DNA from: Chitinophagaceae bacterium
Lineage (GTDB): Bacteria > Bacteroidota > Bacteroidia > Chitinophagales > Chitinophagaceae
DNA: 32,372 nt
NCBI GenBank assembly: GCA_004028765.1
Contig: SAIX01000010.1
Span: 1 to 32,372 of the forward strand
Direction of reading: 5' to 3'
A program made the position numbers and the translations under genes. Below are positions 15,578 to 23,772 of the stretch, in pieces (positions within the stretch are counted from its first letter, which is position 1; each line of letters begins with the position of its first letter). Below the pieces are notes generated by a model, which worked only from the letters and a program-made list of their open reading frames with translations, did not search any database and had not been told where the DNA came from.

Positions 15578-16042
15578 ATGAACAACACAGAACTCATCAG
15601 CCGTTTTTACAGTGCCTTTCAAAAACTGGACTATACAACCATGCAGGATTGTTACAGTGATGATGCGGTTTTCAGCGATCCCGTATTCGGCCTGCTCGAT
15701 GCTTCCGAAACCAGGGCCATGTGGGAAATGCTTTGCAAACGCGCCCGCGATTTTTCGCTTGTTTTTGGCAACATACAGTTACTGGATGAAGAATACGCCA
15801 CCTGCGAGTGGACCGCCAGTTATATTTTTACCGCTACCGGCCGTCGGGTAGTGAACAGGATCAAAGCACATATGCGGATCAAAGACGGTAAAATCATTGA
15901 ACATTCCGATGCTTTCGCCTTATACAAATGGATGCGGCAGGCTTTGGGATTACCGGGTTTATTGTTTGGCTGGACCGCATTTTTTCACCGCCGGCTCCAG
16001 AAGAAAGCGAGGGCCGGTCTCGATGCTTTTATGAAAGCTTAA
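15578..16042 (+). CDS. SnoaL/NTF2-like fold protein
   Basis: A 154-residue cytoplasmic protein with the SnoaL-like cone fold: N-terminal helix ELISRFYSAFQKLDYTTMQDCYSDDAVFSDPVFG, the usual start of this family with Asp residues lining the pocket, then strands ATCEWTASYIFTATGRRVVNRIKAHMRIKDGKIIEHSDAF. The C-terminal extension is helical and basic (about 112-154). Relatives range from small isomerases and cyclases to proteins of unknown role, so no reaction is assigned. It starts 17 bases after polA and is probably co-transcribed with it. The fatty-acid-hydroxylase-like gene follows 35 bases later. Confidence 0.8.
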   Translation: MNNTELISRFYSAFQKLDYTTMQDCYSDDAVFSDPVFGLLDASETRAMWEMLCKRARDFSLVFGNIQLLDEEYATCEWTASYIFTATGRRVVNRIKAHMRIKDGKIIEHSDAFALYKWMRQALGLPGLLFGWTAFFHRRLQKKARAGLDAFMKA

Positions 16043-16077
16043 TCCGTTTTTCTGCGATCCTTTTGTAAATTCCATGC

Positions 16078-16839
16078 ATGAACTGGGATAATTATTTCAA
16101 AGGTGTCTGGCTGATTGGTGGCCGCTATTTTATGTTCGCGGGGATCGCATTCCTGCTGTTTTATATTTTCTTCCGCAACCGCTGGCTGTACCGGAAAATA
16201 CAAAACCGGTTTCCGAAAAACACGGATTACCTGAGAGAGGCTTTTTATTCGGCTCTCACTATTTCCATCTTTGCGCTTGTTTCCCTGGTTCTCTTCTGGT
16301 ATCCGCCCGTGGCGAAACACACCACCCTTTATAAAAACATTGCTGATTATGGATGGGGATATTATTTTGCTATCTTTCCCGTATTATTTATCCTTCACGA
16401 TACCTACTTTTATTTTGCGCACCGGCTCATGCACCACAAATCATTGTTCAAATGGTTCCACCTCGTGCATCACCAGAGTACCAACCCTTCGCCCTGGGCC
16501 GCTTATGCCTTTCATCCGCTGGAAGCGGTGGTGGAAGTGGGGATTGTCCTGGTCTTTTCATTTACACTTCCGATACACAAAACACATCTCATGATCTTTT
16601 TCCTGATGATGATCGTGTACAATGTATATGGCCACCTCGGGTACGAGTTGTATCCGAAGGGTTTCAGCAAAAGCGCAGTTGGGAAATGGATCAACACATC
16701 CGTAAACCATAACCAGCACCACCAGTATTTTAAAGGAAACTATGGATTGTATTTTCTTTTCTGGGACAGGTTGCTTGGAACCATCCGTGAGGATTATGAT
16801 GAAAGATTTGAAGATGTGAAAACAAGAGAAAAAATATAG
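16078..16839 (+). CDS. Membrane fatty acid hydroxylase / sterol desaturase family protein
   Basis: A 253-residue integral membrane di-iron oxygenase-family protein. Hydrophobic segments lie near residues 15-38, 58-78 and 90-107, with another pair around 155-185. The metal-binding histidine boxes are complete: HDTYFYFAHRLMHH (HxxxxxxxHxxxHH), FHLVHH (HxxHH), and NHNQHH near the C-terminus (HxxHH type). Members hydroxylate or desaturate lipids, sterols or carotenoids at the membrane; the substrate here is unknown. The ATG at 16078 is used because an overlapping ATG at 16074 hits a stop after four codons. It is convergent with the DUF2480 gene, eight bases separating the stop codons. Confidence 0.88.
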   Translation: MNWDNYFKGVWLIGGRYFMFAGIAFLLFYIFFRNRWLYRKIQNRFPKNTDYLREAFYSALTISIFALVSLVLFWYPPVAKHTTLYKNIADYGWGYYFAIFPVLFILHDTYFYFAHRLMHHKSLFKWFHLVHHQSTNPSPWAAYAFHPLEAVVEVGIVLVFSFTLPIHKTHLMIFFLMMIVYNVYGHLGYELYPKGFSKSAVGKWINTSVNHNQHHQYFKGNYGLYFLFWDRLLGTIREDYDERFEDVKTREKI

Positions 16840-16841
16840 AA

Positions 16842-16868
16842 GCCTGATCAGGCCTGCCTGGGTTTTTT
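16842..16868 (+). terminator. Possible terminator between convergent genes
   Basis: The 12-base perfect palindrome GCCTGATCAGGC is followed by CTGCCTGGG and six T. It follows the plus-strand hydroxylase stop by two bases, and the T-run falls inside the last codons of the convergent DUF2480 gene. Stem and T-run are not ideally spaced. Confidence 0.35.
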
Positions 16869-17363
16869 ATAGATCGGAACCGTACTGCAGGGCTCGCCAT
16901 ACATAATGCTTTTTGCGAAAGGGCGAAGTTTATTGGTGATTTCTACATAGGCCTCTTCGGGAACGGGTACTTCCCCGCAGCCTTTTACCACCACGCGCTG
17001 GTCGGTATAATCTTCCCCTTTCACCGATGCAAGGTTTTTCAGCAATACAGCACTCACCAGTTTTTTTTCATCACCAAAAACCACATTCTTCGCAACGGGT
17101 TGCAGAAAACTCGCCACAAGCATATAAGCCCACATCGGTATGATGGCATCAGCTGTACAGGTAATGGCCACATTCGCATCCTGGTATTGCGCCCAGTCTA
17201 CTTCGGGTAAAGCCGCCCGGAAATCTTTTTCCTTCAGGATCAGCCCCATAAAAAGAAAATCTTTCAGGTCAAATATTTTGATCGCTTCTTTGGGATAATA
17301 TTCTTCCAGGTCAAAACTGATGATCCCGCTTTCGGCTACTTTATTTACCAGTATGTCTGCCAT
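16848..17363 (-). CDS. DUF2480 family protein
   Basis: A 171-residue soluble protein that matches the DUF2480 family, which I know mainly from Bacteroidota. Recognisable features are the NKVAESGIISFDLEEYYP opening, FDLKDFLFMGLILKEKDFR, the DAIIPMWAYMLV centre, and a C-terminal segment with Cys residues (KGCGEVPVP and YGEPCSTVPIYKK). No catalytic motif is known to me and no function is assigned. No signal peptide is present. The gene stands alone: its start is 117 bases from the ppiD stop with a terminator between, and it converges on the hydroxylase gene. Confidence 0.85.
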   Translation of the reverse strand: MADILVNKVAESGIISFDLEEYYPKEAIKIFDLKDFLFMGLILKEKDFRAALPEVDWAQYQDANVAITCTADAIIPMWAYMLVASFLQPVAKNVVFGDEKKLVSAVLLKNLASVKGEDYTDQRVVVKGCGEVPVPEEAYVEITNKLRPFAKSIMYGEPCSTVPIYKKPRQA

Positions 17364-17424
17364 TTCGATGAATAATAAAACACAAAGTTACGGTTCCCGC
17401 CCATCTCCTGTTTTCGCTTTGCGT

Positions 17425-17456
17425 AAAACAAAAGCCCGAAGCGGTTGCTCCGGGCT
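17425..17456 (-). terminator. Rho-independent terminator of the ppiD-like gene
   Basis: On the minus strand, AGCCCGGAGC pairs with GCTTCGGGCT around AACC, with a single G-U wobble, followed by TTTTGTTTT. The wobble pairs only on this strand, which agrees with the gene ending at 17481. Confidence 0.85.
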
Positions 17457-17480
17457 CTCTGTTATCAGAAAATTTTACTG

Positions 17481-19571
17481 TTAATAGAACTTAAACCGGT
17501 TGTCTTTGATATTGGCTGCTCTTCTCAAAGCGTCAAGTCCGCGGTAAGCATTCATTTTCACGCTTTGTGTAAGTGTTTGTTTCAGGGTTACCAGGTCGGT
17601 GTTCGCGGCTTTGGCGCCCGTTGCTTCTACTTTTATTGCAAACACTCCCGTTGCTCCGGCTATCGCCTCGCTTGCTTTGCCAACAAGTGTTTTGTTAAAT
17701 GCGGCGCCTACGATCTTTGGCTCGCTCCCGATACCGGAAATAAACGGTGCAGAGAAAGAAAGGCTGTCGGCTTTCTGAACAGGGGCTCCGGTGCTGGATG
17801 CATACGCTTCCAGTGTATTGCCTTTGAATTTGGTTTCAATGATCTGCTTGGCTTTTTTCTCATTGCGGATGATGGTTTCAACAGTCGGTCTTGCTTCCGC
17901 TACGGATGCGGTTCCGGCCTTGTTCACCGCAGAGATCATCGCAACCACATAGCGGTCGCCGATTTCAAATGGTTCAGAAACATCGCCCACACCATTTTCA
18001 TACACCCAGCGAACCAGCTGGCGGCTTTGACCAACGCCATTGATATTGTAATCATTTTGTTTGATGTCATTTCCGCCCTGCACAGCCAGGTTTTGCTTCA
18101 GCGCATTCTCATTAAATTTCTTGGGGTCTTTTACCGATACGGAGAATTGTGCGGCAGCCGTACTTGCGGCTGTCACCGTTTCATTGCTCGCGAGGATCGG
18201 TTTGGCGAGATAGGCGATCTTGTAAGAAGTTGAACTTCCTTTCTGACCAAGGATCTCTATATAATGGTATCCATAATCCGTTTTCACTACCCCTTTTGTT
18301 CCATTGGGTTTATCGAAAACAAAATCATTGAAAGGAACCACCATCTGCCCCTGCGGGAAGAAATCATATACACCACCCTTATCCTTGCTGCCGGGATCAT
18401 CCGAATACTTGGTGCAAAGCGCACCAAAATCAGCCCCGCCTTTGATCGCGGTTTCGATACTGTCGATCAGTTTTTTACCTGTTGAATCAGCGCGCACTTG
18501 CTGGCCGCTCCGCGGATCAGATGTTGCAATCAGGATATGGCGAACCTTTACGCTGTCGGGCCACTGTTTTGTACCCACCATTTTAGCAAGCACATAATTG
18601 TTTCCGTCCACATAGGGTCCATAGATGGCTCCAACCGGTATTTTTACCAGCGTGTCTTTATTCGGCTGCTGCATACGCGCCTTGCTGTAATAACTGTTGT
18701 AAAAGGGGATCTCGCTGCTGTTCTTCGACAGGAATGCCTCCATATCCGTAGCCGCTGCAAATTCTGCTTTTTCAGAAAGCAGGGTATTCAGAACCGTTGC
18801 ACTGTCTGACCCGCTGGGCGCAGCATTAAAGCTTACATAATTGATATTCCGTGTTTCTTCTGTTTTATTGAACTCCTTTGCATGTTTGGATACATACGAA
18901 GCAATTTCATCATCGCTTACTTTCACGGTACTGTCGCTCACAGAAACATAAGGAACATATACATAAGAAAAAGAAGCCACGGCATTGTTATCAGCCATCT
19001 GTTTTTCCAGCATCCATTTCGGAACATAAGCCGCCTGTATCACCAGGTTTTGGTATTTCATCCGGAGTGTTTGTGCAACCGCCGGATTGATGTACACACT
19101 GTTGATCATTTTGATCTGATCGGTGTTCTTGCTTTTCTTCAGGTTGGCAAATGCCTGGCGCGCATCATTGGCGCGGAACTCACCGGTTTTGGGATCCGTG
19201 AATTCCTGGCGGAGCGGTGAGTTATCACCAAAAAGGATATCGCTGAGTTCTTTCGGAGATACCTGTAATCCCAGTTTATCATATTCCTGTCCCAGTACCA
19301 GCCTGTCCACTTCCTGGTTCCAAACAGACCCGATCAGTTGTTCGCGCTGGGCACCCTGGGAACCGTACATTTTTTCCTGGAGGGCCAGTTTTTCTTCAAA
19401 ATCGCTGCGCTCGATCTTTTCCCCGTTCACCTTACCGATCGTGGTGGTGTTTGAAAAGGTACTTCCGCCACGGCGAACACCATCCTGGAGGATAAAAGCG
19501 ATCAGAGCCAATGCAATGATCCCGAAAATGATCCATGCACCCTTGTCACGAATCCGTTGAATTACAGACAT
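17481..19571 (-). CDS. ppiD: PpiD-like membrane-anchored periplasmic chaperone with parvulin domain
   Basis: A 696-residue protein of the SurA/PpiD class. The N-terminal cytoplasmic stub MSVIQRIRDKG is followed by one transmembrane helix (about 12-29, AWIIFGIIALALIAFIL), a SurA-type N-terminal chaperone region (about 35-250, with IGKVNGEKIERSDFEEKLA), and a parvulin peptidyl-prolyl isomerase domain (about 338-440) showing VRHILIATSD, GADFGALCTKYSDDPGSKDKGG and the closing GYHYIEILG. A second, more divergent periplasmic part follows to the C-terminus. It should help fold exported proteins leaving the Sec translocon. The symbol is by architecture. The gene is monocistronic with its own terminator. 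Confidence 0.88.
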   Translation of the reverse strand: MSVIQRIRDKGAWIIFGIIALALIAFILQDGVRRGGSTFSNTTTIGKVNGEKIERSDFEEKLALQEKMYGSQGAQREQLIGSVWNQEVDRLVLGQEYDKLGLQVSPKELSDILFGDNSPLRQEFTDPKTGEFRANDARQAFANLKKSKNTDQIKMINSVYINPAVAQTLRMKYQNLVIQAAYVPKWMLEKQMADNNAVASFSYVYVPYVSVSDSTVKVSDDEIASYVSKHAKEFNKTEETRNINYVSFNAAPSGSDSATVLNTLLSEKAEFAAATDMEAFLSKNSSEIPFYNSYYSKARMQQPNKDTLVKIPVGAIYGPYVDGNNYVLAKMVGTKQWPDSVKVRHILIATSDPRSGQQVRADSTGKKLIDSIETAIKGGADFGALCTKYSDDPGSKDKGGVYDFFPQGQMVVPFNDFVFDKPNGTKGVVKTDYGYHYIEILGQKGSSTSYKIAYLAKPILASNETVTAASTAAAQFSVSVKDPKKFNENALKQNLAVQGGNDIKQNDYNINGVGQSRQLVRWVYENGVGDVSEPFEIGDRYVVAMISAVNKAGTASVAEARPTVETIIRNEKKAKQIIETKFKGNTLEAYASSTGAPVQKADSLSFSAPFISGIGSEPKIVGAAFNKTLVGKASEAIAGATGVFAIKVEATGAKAANTDLVTLKQTLTQSVKMNAYRGLDALRRAANIKDNRFKFY

Positions 19572-19939
19572 ACTTCTTTAATTATTAAATGATAATACCC
19601 CGATGATTCACGGGGAGGCAAAAATAGGGGAATAAAGCATTTGAACAAATTGTGGATAACCCGTTTCCATGCAGGAATGACAAGCTTTTGGCGGGAACCC
19701 GAAAAACAATTCCCGGCTGCCAAAAATTAAAAACCATGGTTATGGAAAAAGAAGCCGGAAAACTGCAAATCGGTATTAAACCCGGCAATGGATTTCCACA
19801 TCTGCCTGTTTATATCCATGGTTTCCGGTGGAAAACCCTGCTTTTTGCCGGGGCTTTTGTGGAAAGAACTGGAATAAATACAGTCGCTGGTACCTGTTCC
19901 GGCCAGGCACCGGAAACCCACTTGCAGGATATCCCTGTT

Positions 19940-19965
19940 AATCCACAGTGACGCAATTGTGGATT
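19940..19965. repeat. Inverted pair of DnaA-box-like sequences
   Basis: AATCCACA (19940-19947) and TGTGGATT (19958-19965) form a perfect 8-base inverted repeat with a 10-base spacer. Each half is a near-consensus DnaA box core. Centre-to-centre spacing is 18 bases. Confidence 0.6.
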
Positions 19966-20089
19966 TTGAAATCGGGAGAATGTGTATGATGAAATCCACC
20001 AGTGTTTATAAAACAGGTGAAATTCAATAGAGAATGCTAAAATGCCTGTGTATCTCTTTGTGAATTACTGTGTATAAACCATCACCCAT

Positions 20090-20097
20090 TAACTTTG
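20090..20097 (+). promoter_or_regulatory. Putative -7 element TAACTTTG of nadA
   Basis: An exact TAnnTTTG match, giving a leader of about 85-90 bases before the nadA ATG. The nearest TTTG upstream (20057-20060) is 29 bases away, longer than usual for a -33 element, so the assignment rests on the -7 motif. Confidence 0.4.
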
Positions 20098-20187
20098 CCC
20101 TCCGGGGATAACTAATTTATCCCGATATCCACACTTGTAATAGTAATAAGTGATTTAAATAAAAAGGTATTATTTATTAATAATAGG

Positions 20188-21198
20188 ATGGTTATGAACA
20201 ATCGCGATGTGGTGCTGGCCGAAAAAGGTTTTCTGGATTTTGAAGTAGATCCGGCCCTGGACCTTTTTGCCGAGATCGAAAAATTAAAAAAAGAAAAGAA
20301 CGCCGTAATCCTCGCGCACTATTACCAGGAACCCGATATCCAGGATGTGGCCGATTATATCGGGGATAGCCTGGGGCTGGCCCAGCAGGCCAGTAAAACG
20401 GACGCTGATATCATTGTTTTTGCCGGGGTCCATTTTATGGCAGAAACCGCCAAGATCCTGAATCCTTCCAAAAAAGTGTTGCTGCCCGATCTGAAAGCGG
20501 GATGCTCACTGGCTGATAGCGCCCCGGGTCACCTCTTCAAAGCTTTCCGCGAAAAGTACCCGGATCATATCGTGGTTTCTTATATCAACTGCAGTGCTGA
20601 AGTGAAAGCCCTCAGCGATATCATCTGTACGAGCAGTAATGCCGAAAAAGTCATTGAAAGTATCCCGGCCGGTCAACCTATCATTTTTGCGCCCGATAAG
20701 AACCTTGGGGCTTATATCAACAAAAAAACGGGCAGAAATATGGTATTATGGAACGGTGCCTGTATGGTGCATGAAATATTCAGCCTCGAAAAGATCACGA
20801 AACTGAAAATTCGTCATCCGAAAGCAAAACTGATTGCCCACCCGGAATGTGAGGATGCTGTTCTTGCGGTAGCAGATTATATCGGCAGTACCACGCAATT
20901 ACTGAAATATACTTCACAGGACAGCGCCCATGAATACATCGTGGCTACCGAAACAGGCATCCTTCACCAGATGCAGCAGGACAGCCCGGGAAAAACCTTT
21001 ATTCCTGCACCGCCCAATAACAACTGTGCCTGTAACGATTGCCCGCACATGAAGCTGAATACGCTGGAAAAGCTATACCTCTGTATGAAATACGAGCAGC
21101 CGGAATTACTGATGGACGAAACATTACGGGAAGCTGCGCGTAAACCCATTGACCGGATGCTCGAGATCAGCCGCGCAGCAGGATTGATCGGGGGATGA
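20188..21198 (+). CDS. nadA: Quinolinate synthase
   Basis: NadA condenses iminoaspartate with dihydroxyacetone phosphate to quinolinate, a step of de novo NAD synthesis, using a [4Fe-4S] cluster. The 336-residue protein has the three internal pseudo-repeats of the family: [37 protein letters not shown], then HPECEDAV and [12 protein letters not shown]. Cluster-ligand cysteines are in place: C106 (KAGCSLADS), C192 (NGACMVHE) and C285 in the [10 protein letters not shown] segment (C280, C282 and C285 present). A second ATG two codons downstream (20194) is an equally possible start. No nadB or nadC is adjacent; nadD is at the far left of the window. Confidence 0.97.
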   Translation: MVMNNRDVVLAEKGFLDFEVDPALDLFAEIEKLKKEKNAVILAHYYQEPDIQDVADYIGDSLGLAQQASKTDADIIVFAGVHFMAETAKILNPSKKVLLPDLKAGCSLADSAPGHLFKAFREKYPDHIVVSYINCSAEVKALSDIICTSSNAEKVIESIPAGQPIIFAPDKNLGAYINKKTGRNMVLWNGACMVHEIFSLEKITKLKIRHPKAKLIAHPECEDAVLAVADYIGSTTQLLKYTSQDSAHEYIVATETGILHQMQQDSPGKTFIPAPPNNNCACNDCPHMKLNTLEKLYLCMKYEQPELLMDETLREAARKPIDRMLEISRAAGLIGG

Positions 21199-21282
21199 GT
21201 GGGAAGATAGCTTCGACGACTTTTTGCAACCGGCAAAATACAGGGTGTTCTATACCGGAAAACCATTCTTGCGTTTTCTGCA

Positions 21283-21311
21283 TTTGTGCAAACAGTAAAA
21301 CAATATCTTTA
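21283..21311 (+). promoter_or_regulatory. Bacteroidota-type promoter TTTG-N17-TATCTTTA
   Basis: A TTTG at 21283-21286 and TATCTTTA at 21304-21311 are separated by 17 bases, the best complete -33/-7 pair in the window. The ATG at 21326 follows 14 bases after the -7 element. Confidence 0.5.
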
Positions 21312-21325
21312 CCGGCTAACCAAAA

Positions 21326-23740
21326 ATGATCTTGGAACCCAAACCTTCGTACTTCTCTGTTTTTTTTCGCGCAGCCCTGGCTTTATTGGGTACACTTTGG
21401 TTACTCAGGATATTTGAATATACTGCCATCGCGTCAAAATCATTTACCGTTGCTGCCTGGCGTTTTGAATTGCTGGGATTATTGTATGATACCTGGTTCT
21501 GGTTGATCTGGTGCACTGTTCTTTTTTTCCCGCTCCGCTTGATCTTTCAGAAAAAAGAAAAACTTTTTTTTCGTGTATTCCATTCGCTCAACCTTGTTTT
21601 ACTGATCTGTTTTCTCGGATTACTGATTACTTTTTCAGAACGCAATACCCCGTTCGATCACGAACTCTTTACCCGTAACAGCAAGGATACCATTGATACG
21701 GTAAAACAGATGCTGGCATCCGGCATCAAACCCTATATCCCTTTTCTTATTTATCTCCCGGCTTATTTTATCCTGTACCAGGGTGTCACAAAAAAAATCA
21801 ATATCCGTGCCGGGGTAAAAAAAACAGGGCAGGCATTGATGTTGCTTGCAAGCATCGGGGTTCTTTTCACCAACCCCTCTCCTTCCTGGTTCAAACAGCG
21901 TTCGGCTTATTATCTCTCTGTCAATAAATTCAGTTACTGGGTGCAGGACAGTTTCCGTTTTCTTACATCACGCTACCGGAAAAAAAATGTGAACCTGCCG
22001 GAGGAGATTGCTTTTTATCAATCCAACCAGCCTTTTCATTTTACCAGCAGCCAGTATCCTTTGCTGCACAAGAATGAAGAGGAAGATGTATTGGGTCCTT
22101 TCTTTAACCTGAAGCCAACGCCCCCGAATATTGTGTTACTGGTGGTGGAAGGGTTATCGCGCGATTTCAGCGGCAATCATGCCTATGCCGGCAGTTTTAC
22201 ACCCTTTCTGGATTCGCTTTCGAACCACTCGCTTACCTGGGATAATTTTGTCAGCACCGCCCCGGGTACATTCGCGGCACATCCGGCGATCACCGGGTCA
22301 TTACCCTACGGAAAAAGAGGGTTTTCGGTGATCAATGTATTGCCCGATCATTTGTCGCTGGTAAAAATTTTGCGCAACAATGGATATTATTCCCGTTTCC
22401 TGGTTGGTTTTAATCCCGACTTTGATAATATGGGCGGCTATATCCGTGCACAGGGAACCGATTTTGTGTTGTGGCGCTACCCGTCTAAATACAAGGAAAT
22501 GGGTATCGGCAAAGAAGGATGGGGAATGGGCTATCCCGATGATGCATTGTACAGCCGCAGTTTTGAAGTGATGGATTCGATCCCGCGTTACCCGTTCTTC
22601 AATATGTACCATACCGGTACCACGCACATGCCTTACCTGTTTGACCAGAAAGCACAATACGAAAAAAAATTTGATGCCAAACTGAAAACGATGCAGGTGC
22701 CGGCATCCATCAAAAGAACACTGGCGGAAACCAAGGATGTGCTGGTTACTTTTATGTTTTCAGATGATTGTATCCGGAAGTTTTTCCACGATTTCTCGAA
22801 GCGGCCCGAATATGCCAATACCATTTTCCTGATCACGGGCGACCACCATATCGGATCCTTTCCTGCCACATCCGAGATCGATGATTACCATGTTCCTTTG
22901 ATTATCTATTCGCCGCTGCTCAAACGAGCCCAACGGTTCCTTTCTGTAAACACACACAACAATATCGCGCCAACACTGGCGGCATTTCTTTCAAAAAATT
23001 ATGCCTTTAAAAACAGGCCCAAAGAAGTGCACTGGCTAAGTGATGTACTCGATACGGCGCAGCAGTTCCGCAATATCCATTCGATGCCGTTTATGTCGTG
23101 GAGCCGAGAAATACTCGATTATATCTACCAGGATTATTTTTTATCAGGCGATCAGTTATACCGGATGAAGAACGGCCTGCTACTCGAGAAGATTGAAAAC
23201 GATACGCTGCAGGAGCAGATCACCCGCCTGCGCGAAAATTTTAAAGTGATCAACAATTATGTGTGCGACAGTAACCGCATCTATCCAAAAAAACAGGACC
23301 TGCTTCCCGGAAAACCGGAATTGCTGGCGGAGATAACCGATACCTCGGTACGGCATATTTATACCCGTCTTAATGATACCAGTGTGATGCCTTTGTATAA
23401 GATACCACCGGGATACCGTTACCTGTATGTAGCGTTTACCGCCGAAGTAAATATTGCCGGAGAAAATTTTGATGACTACCCCACGTTGCGCTTCGCGATG
23501 ATCGATACCAAAAACAAAGGGATGAAATTTTTATACTGGAGCAAACGCGATCTCGCAACCCTGACCGCATCGGATTTTCAGCCGAAAAAATGGAACAGCA
23601 TCATTGCGACGGATCTGTTTACGATGGATGATTATAAAACGGTGAAAAACCTTCACCTTGATATGGCATTGTACAATGAACCCAACCCGGTAGACCTGCT
23701 CATCCACAATATGCGCGTGAAAGTATATGGCATCCGCTGA
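21326..23740 (+). CDS. LTA-synthase-like membrane protein of the alkaline phosphatase/sulfatase superfamily
   Basis: An 804-residue protein with several N-terminal transmembrane helices (about 8-28, 45-73, 85-103, 131-150 and 165-183), then a large exported catalytic domain (about 265-590) and a C-terminal region with no recognised domain. The catalytic part follows the lipoteichoic-acid-synthase pattern: NIVLLVVEGLS with metal ligand E275, candidate nucleophile Thr315 in APGTFAAHPAITGS, His434 in GTTHMPY, and GDHHIG (D506-H507-H508). In Gram-negative relatives such enzymes move phosphoglycerol or phosphoethanolamine groups from lipids to glycans or lipid A. The substrate here is unknown. It has its own promoter and is 32 bases upstream of the ThuA-like gene. 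Confidence 0.82.
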   Translation: MILEPKPSYFSVFFRAALALLGTLWLLRIFEYTAIASKSFTVAAWRFELLGLLYDTWFWLIWCTVLFFPLRLIFQKKEKLFFRVFHSLNLVLLICFLGLLITFSERNTPFDHELFTRNSKDTIDTVKQMLASGIKPYIPFLIYLPAYFILYQGVTKKINIRAGVKKTGQALMLLASIGVLFTNPSPSWFKQRSAYYLSVNKFSYWVQDSFRFLTSRYRKKNVNLPEEIAFYQSNQPFHFTSSQYPLLHKNEEEDVLGPFFNLKPTPPNIVLLVVEGLSRDFSGNHAYAGSFTPFLDSLSNHSLTWDNFVSTAPGTFAAHPAITGSLPYGKRGFSVINVLPDHLSLVKILRNNGYYSRFLVGFNPDFDNMGGYIRAQGTDFVLWRYPSKYKEMGIGKEGWGMGYPDDALYSRSFEVMDSIPRYPFFNMYHTGTTHMPYLFDQKAQYEKKFDAKLKTMQVPASIKRTLAETKDVLVTFMFSDDCIRKFFHDFSKRPEYANTIFLITGDHHIGSFPATSEIDDYHVPLIIYSPLLKRAQRFLSVNTHNNIAPTLAAFLSKNYAFKNRPKEVHWLSDVLDTAQQFRNIHSMPFMSWSREILDYIYQDYFLSGDQLYRMKNGLLLEKIENDTLQEQITRLRENFKVINNYVCDSNRIYPKKQDLLPGKPELLAEITDTSVRHIYTRLNDTSVMPLYKIPPGYRYLYVAFTAEVNIAGENFDDYPTLRFAMIDTKNKGMKFLYWSKRDLATLTASDFQPKKWNSIIATDLFTMDDYKTVKNLHLDMALYNEPNPVDLLIHNMRVKVYGIR

Positions 23741-23772
23741 AAAACGTAACTTTCTTTTGTTACCAAATCAAC

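Larger units (their letters stand above)
19572..20187. other. Gene-free region with DnaA-box-like cluster and AT-rich block (candidate oriC)
   Basis: This 616-base gap between divergent ppiD-like and nadA genes has no credible ORF. DnaA-box-like 9-mers (consensus TTATCCACA or its complement TGTGGATAA) are: exact at 19651-19659; 8/9 at 19939-19947, 20069-20077 and 20125-20133; 7/9 at 19792-19800, 19958-19966 and 19981-19989. Right of the last good box, 20134-20187 is almost pure A+T, as in an unwinding element. It also contains a 10-base palindrome AACCATGGTT (19732-19741) and a GGGATAA/TTATCCC inverted repeat (20105-20123). The AT-rich block may instead just be the nadA leader. Origin function is inference; gene orientation to the left does not favour it. 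Confidence 0.4.

Noticed and set aside
17445..18233. A 262-codon plus-strand ORF inside the ppiD-like gene
   Set aside because: Antisense to a clear parvulin-family gene; the translation is Cys- and Phe-rich, with no recognisable domain, typical of a shadow frame.
19652..19951. A 99-codon plus-strand ORF in the DnaA-box region
   Set aside because: Starts at GTG inside the exact DnaA-box-like sequence, has no recognisable domain, and overlaps an equally unconvincing minus-strand ORF.
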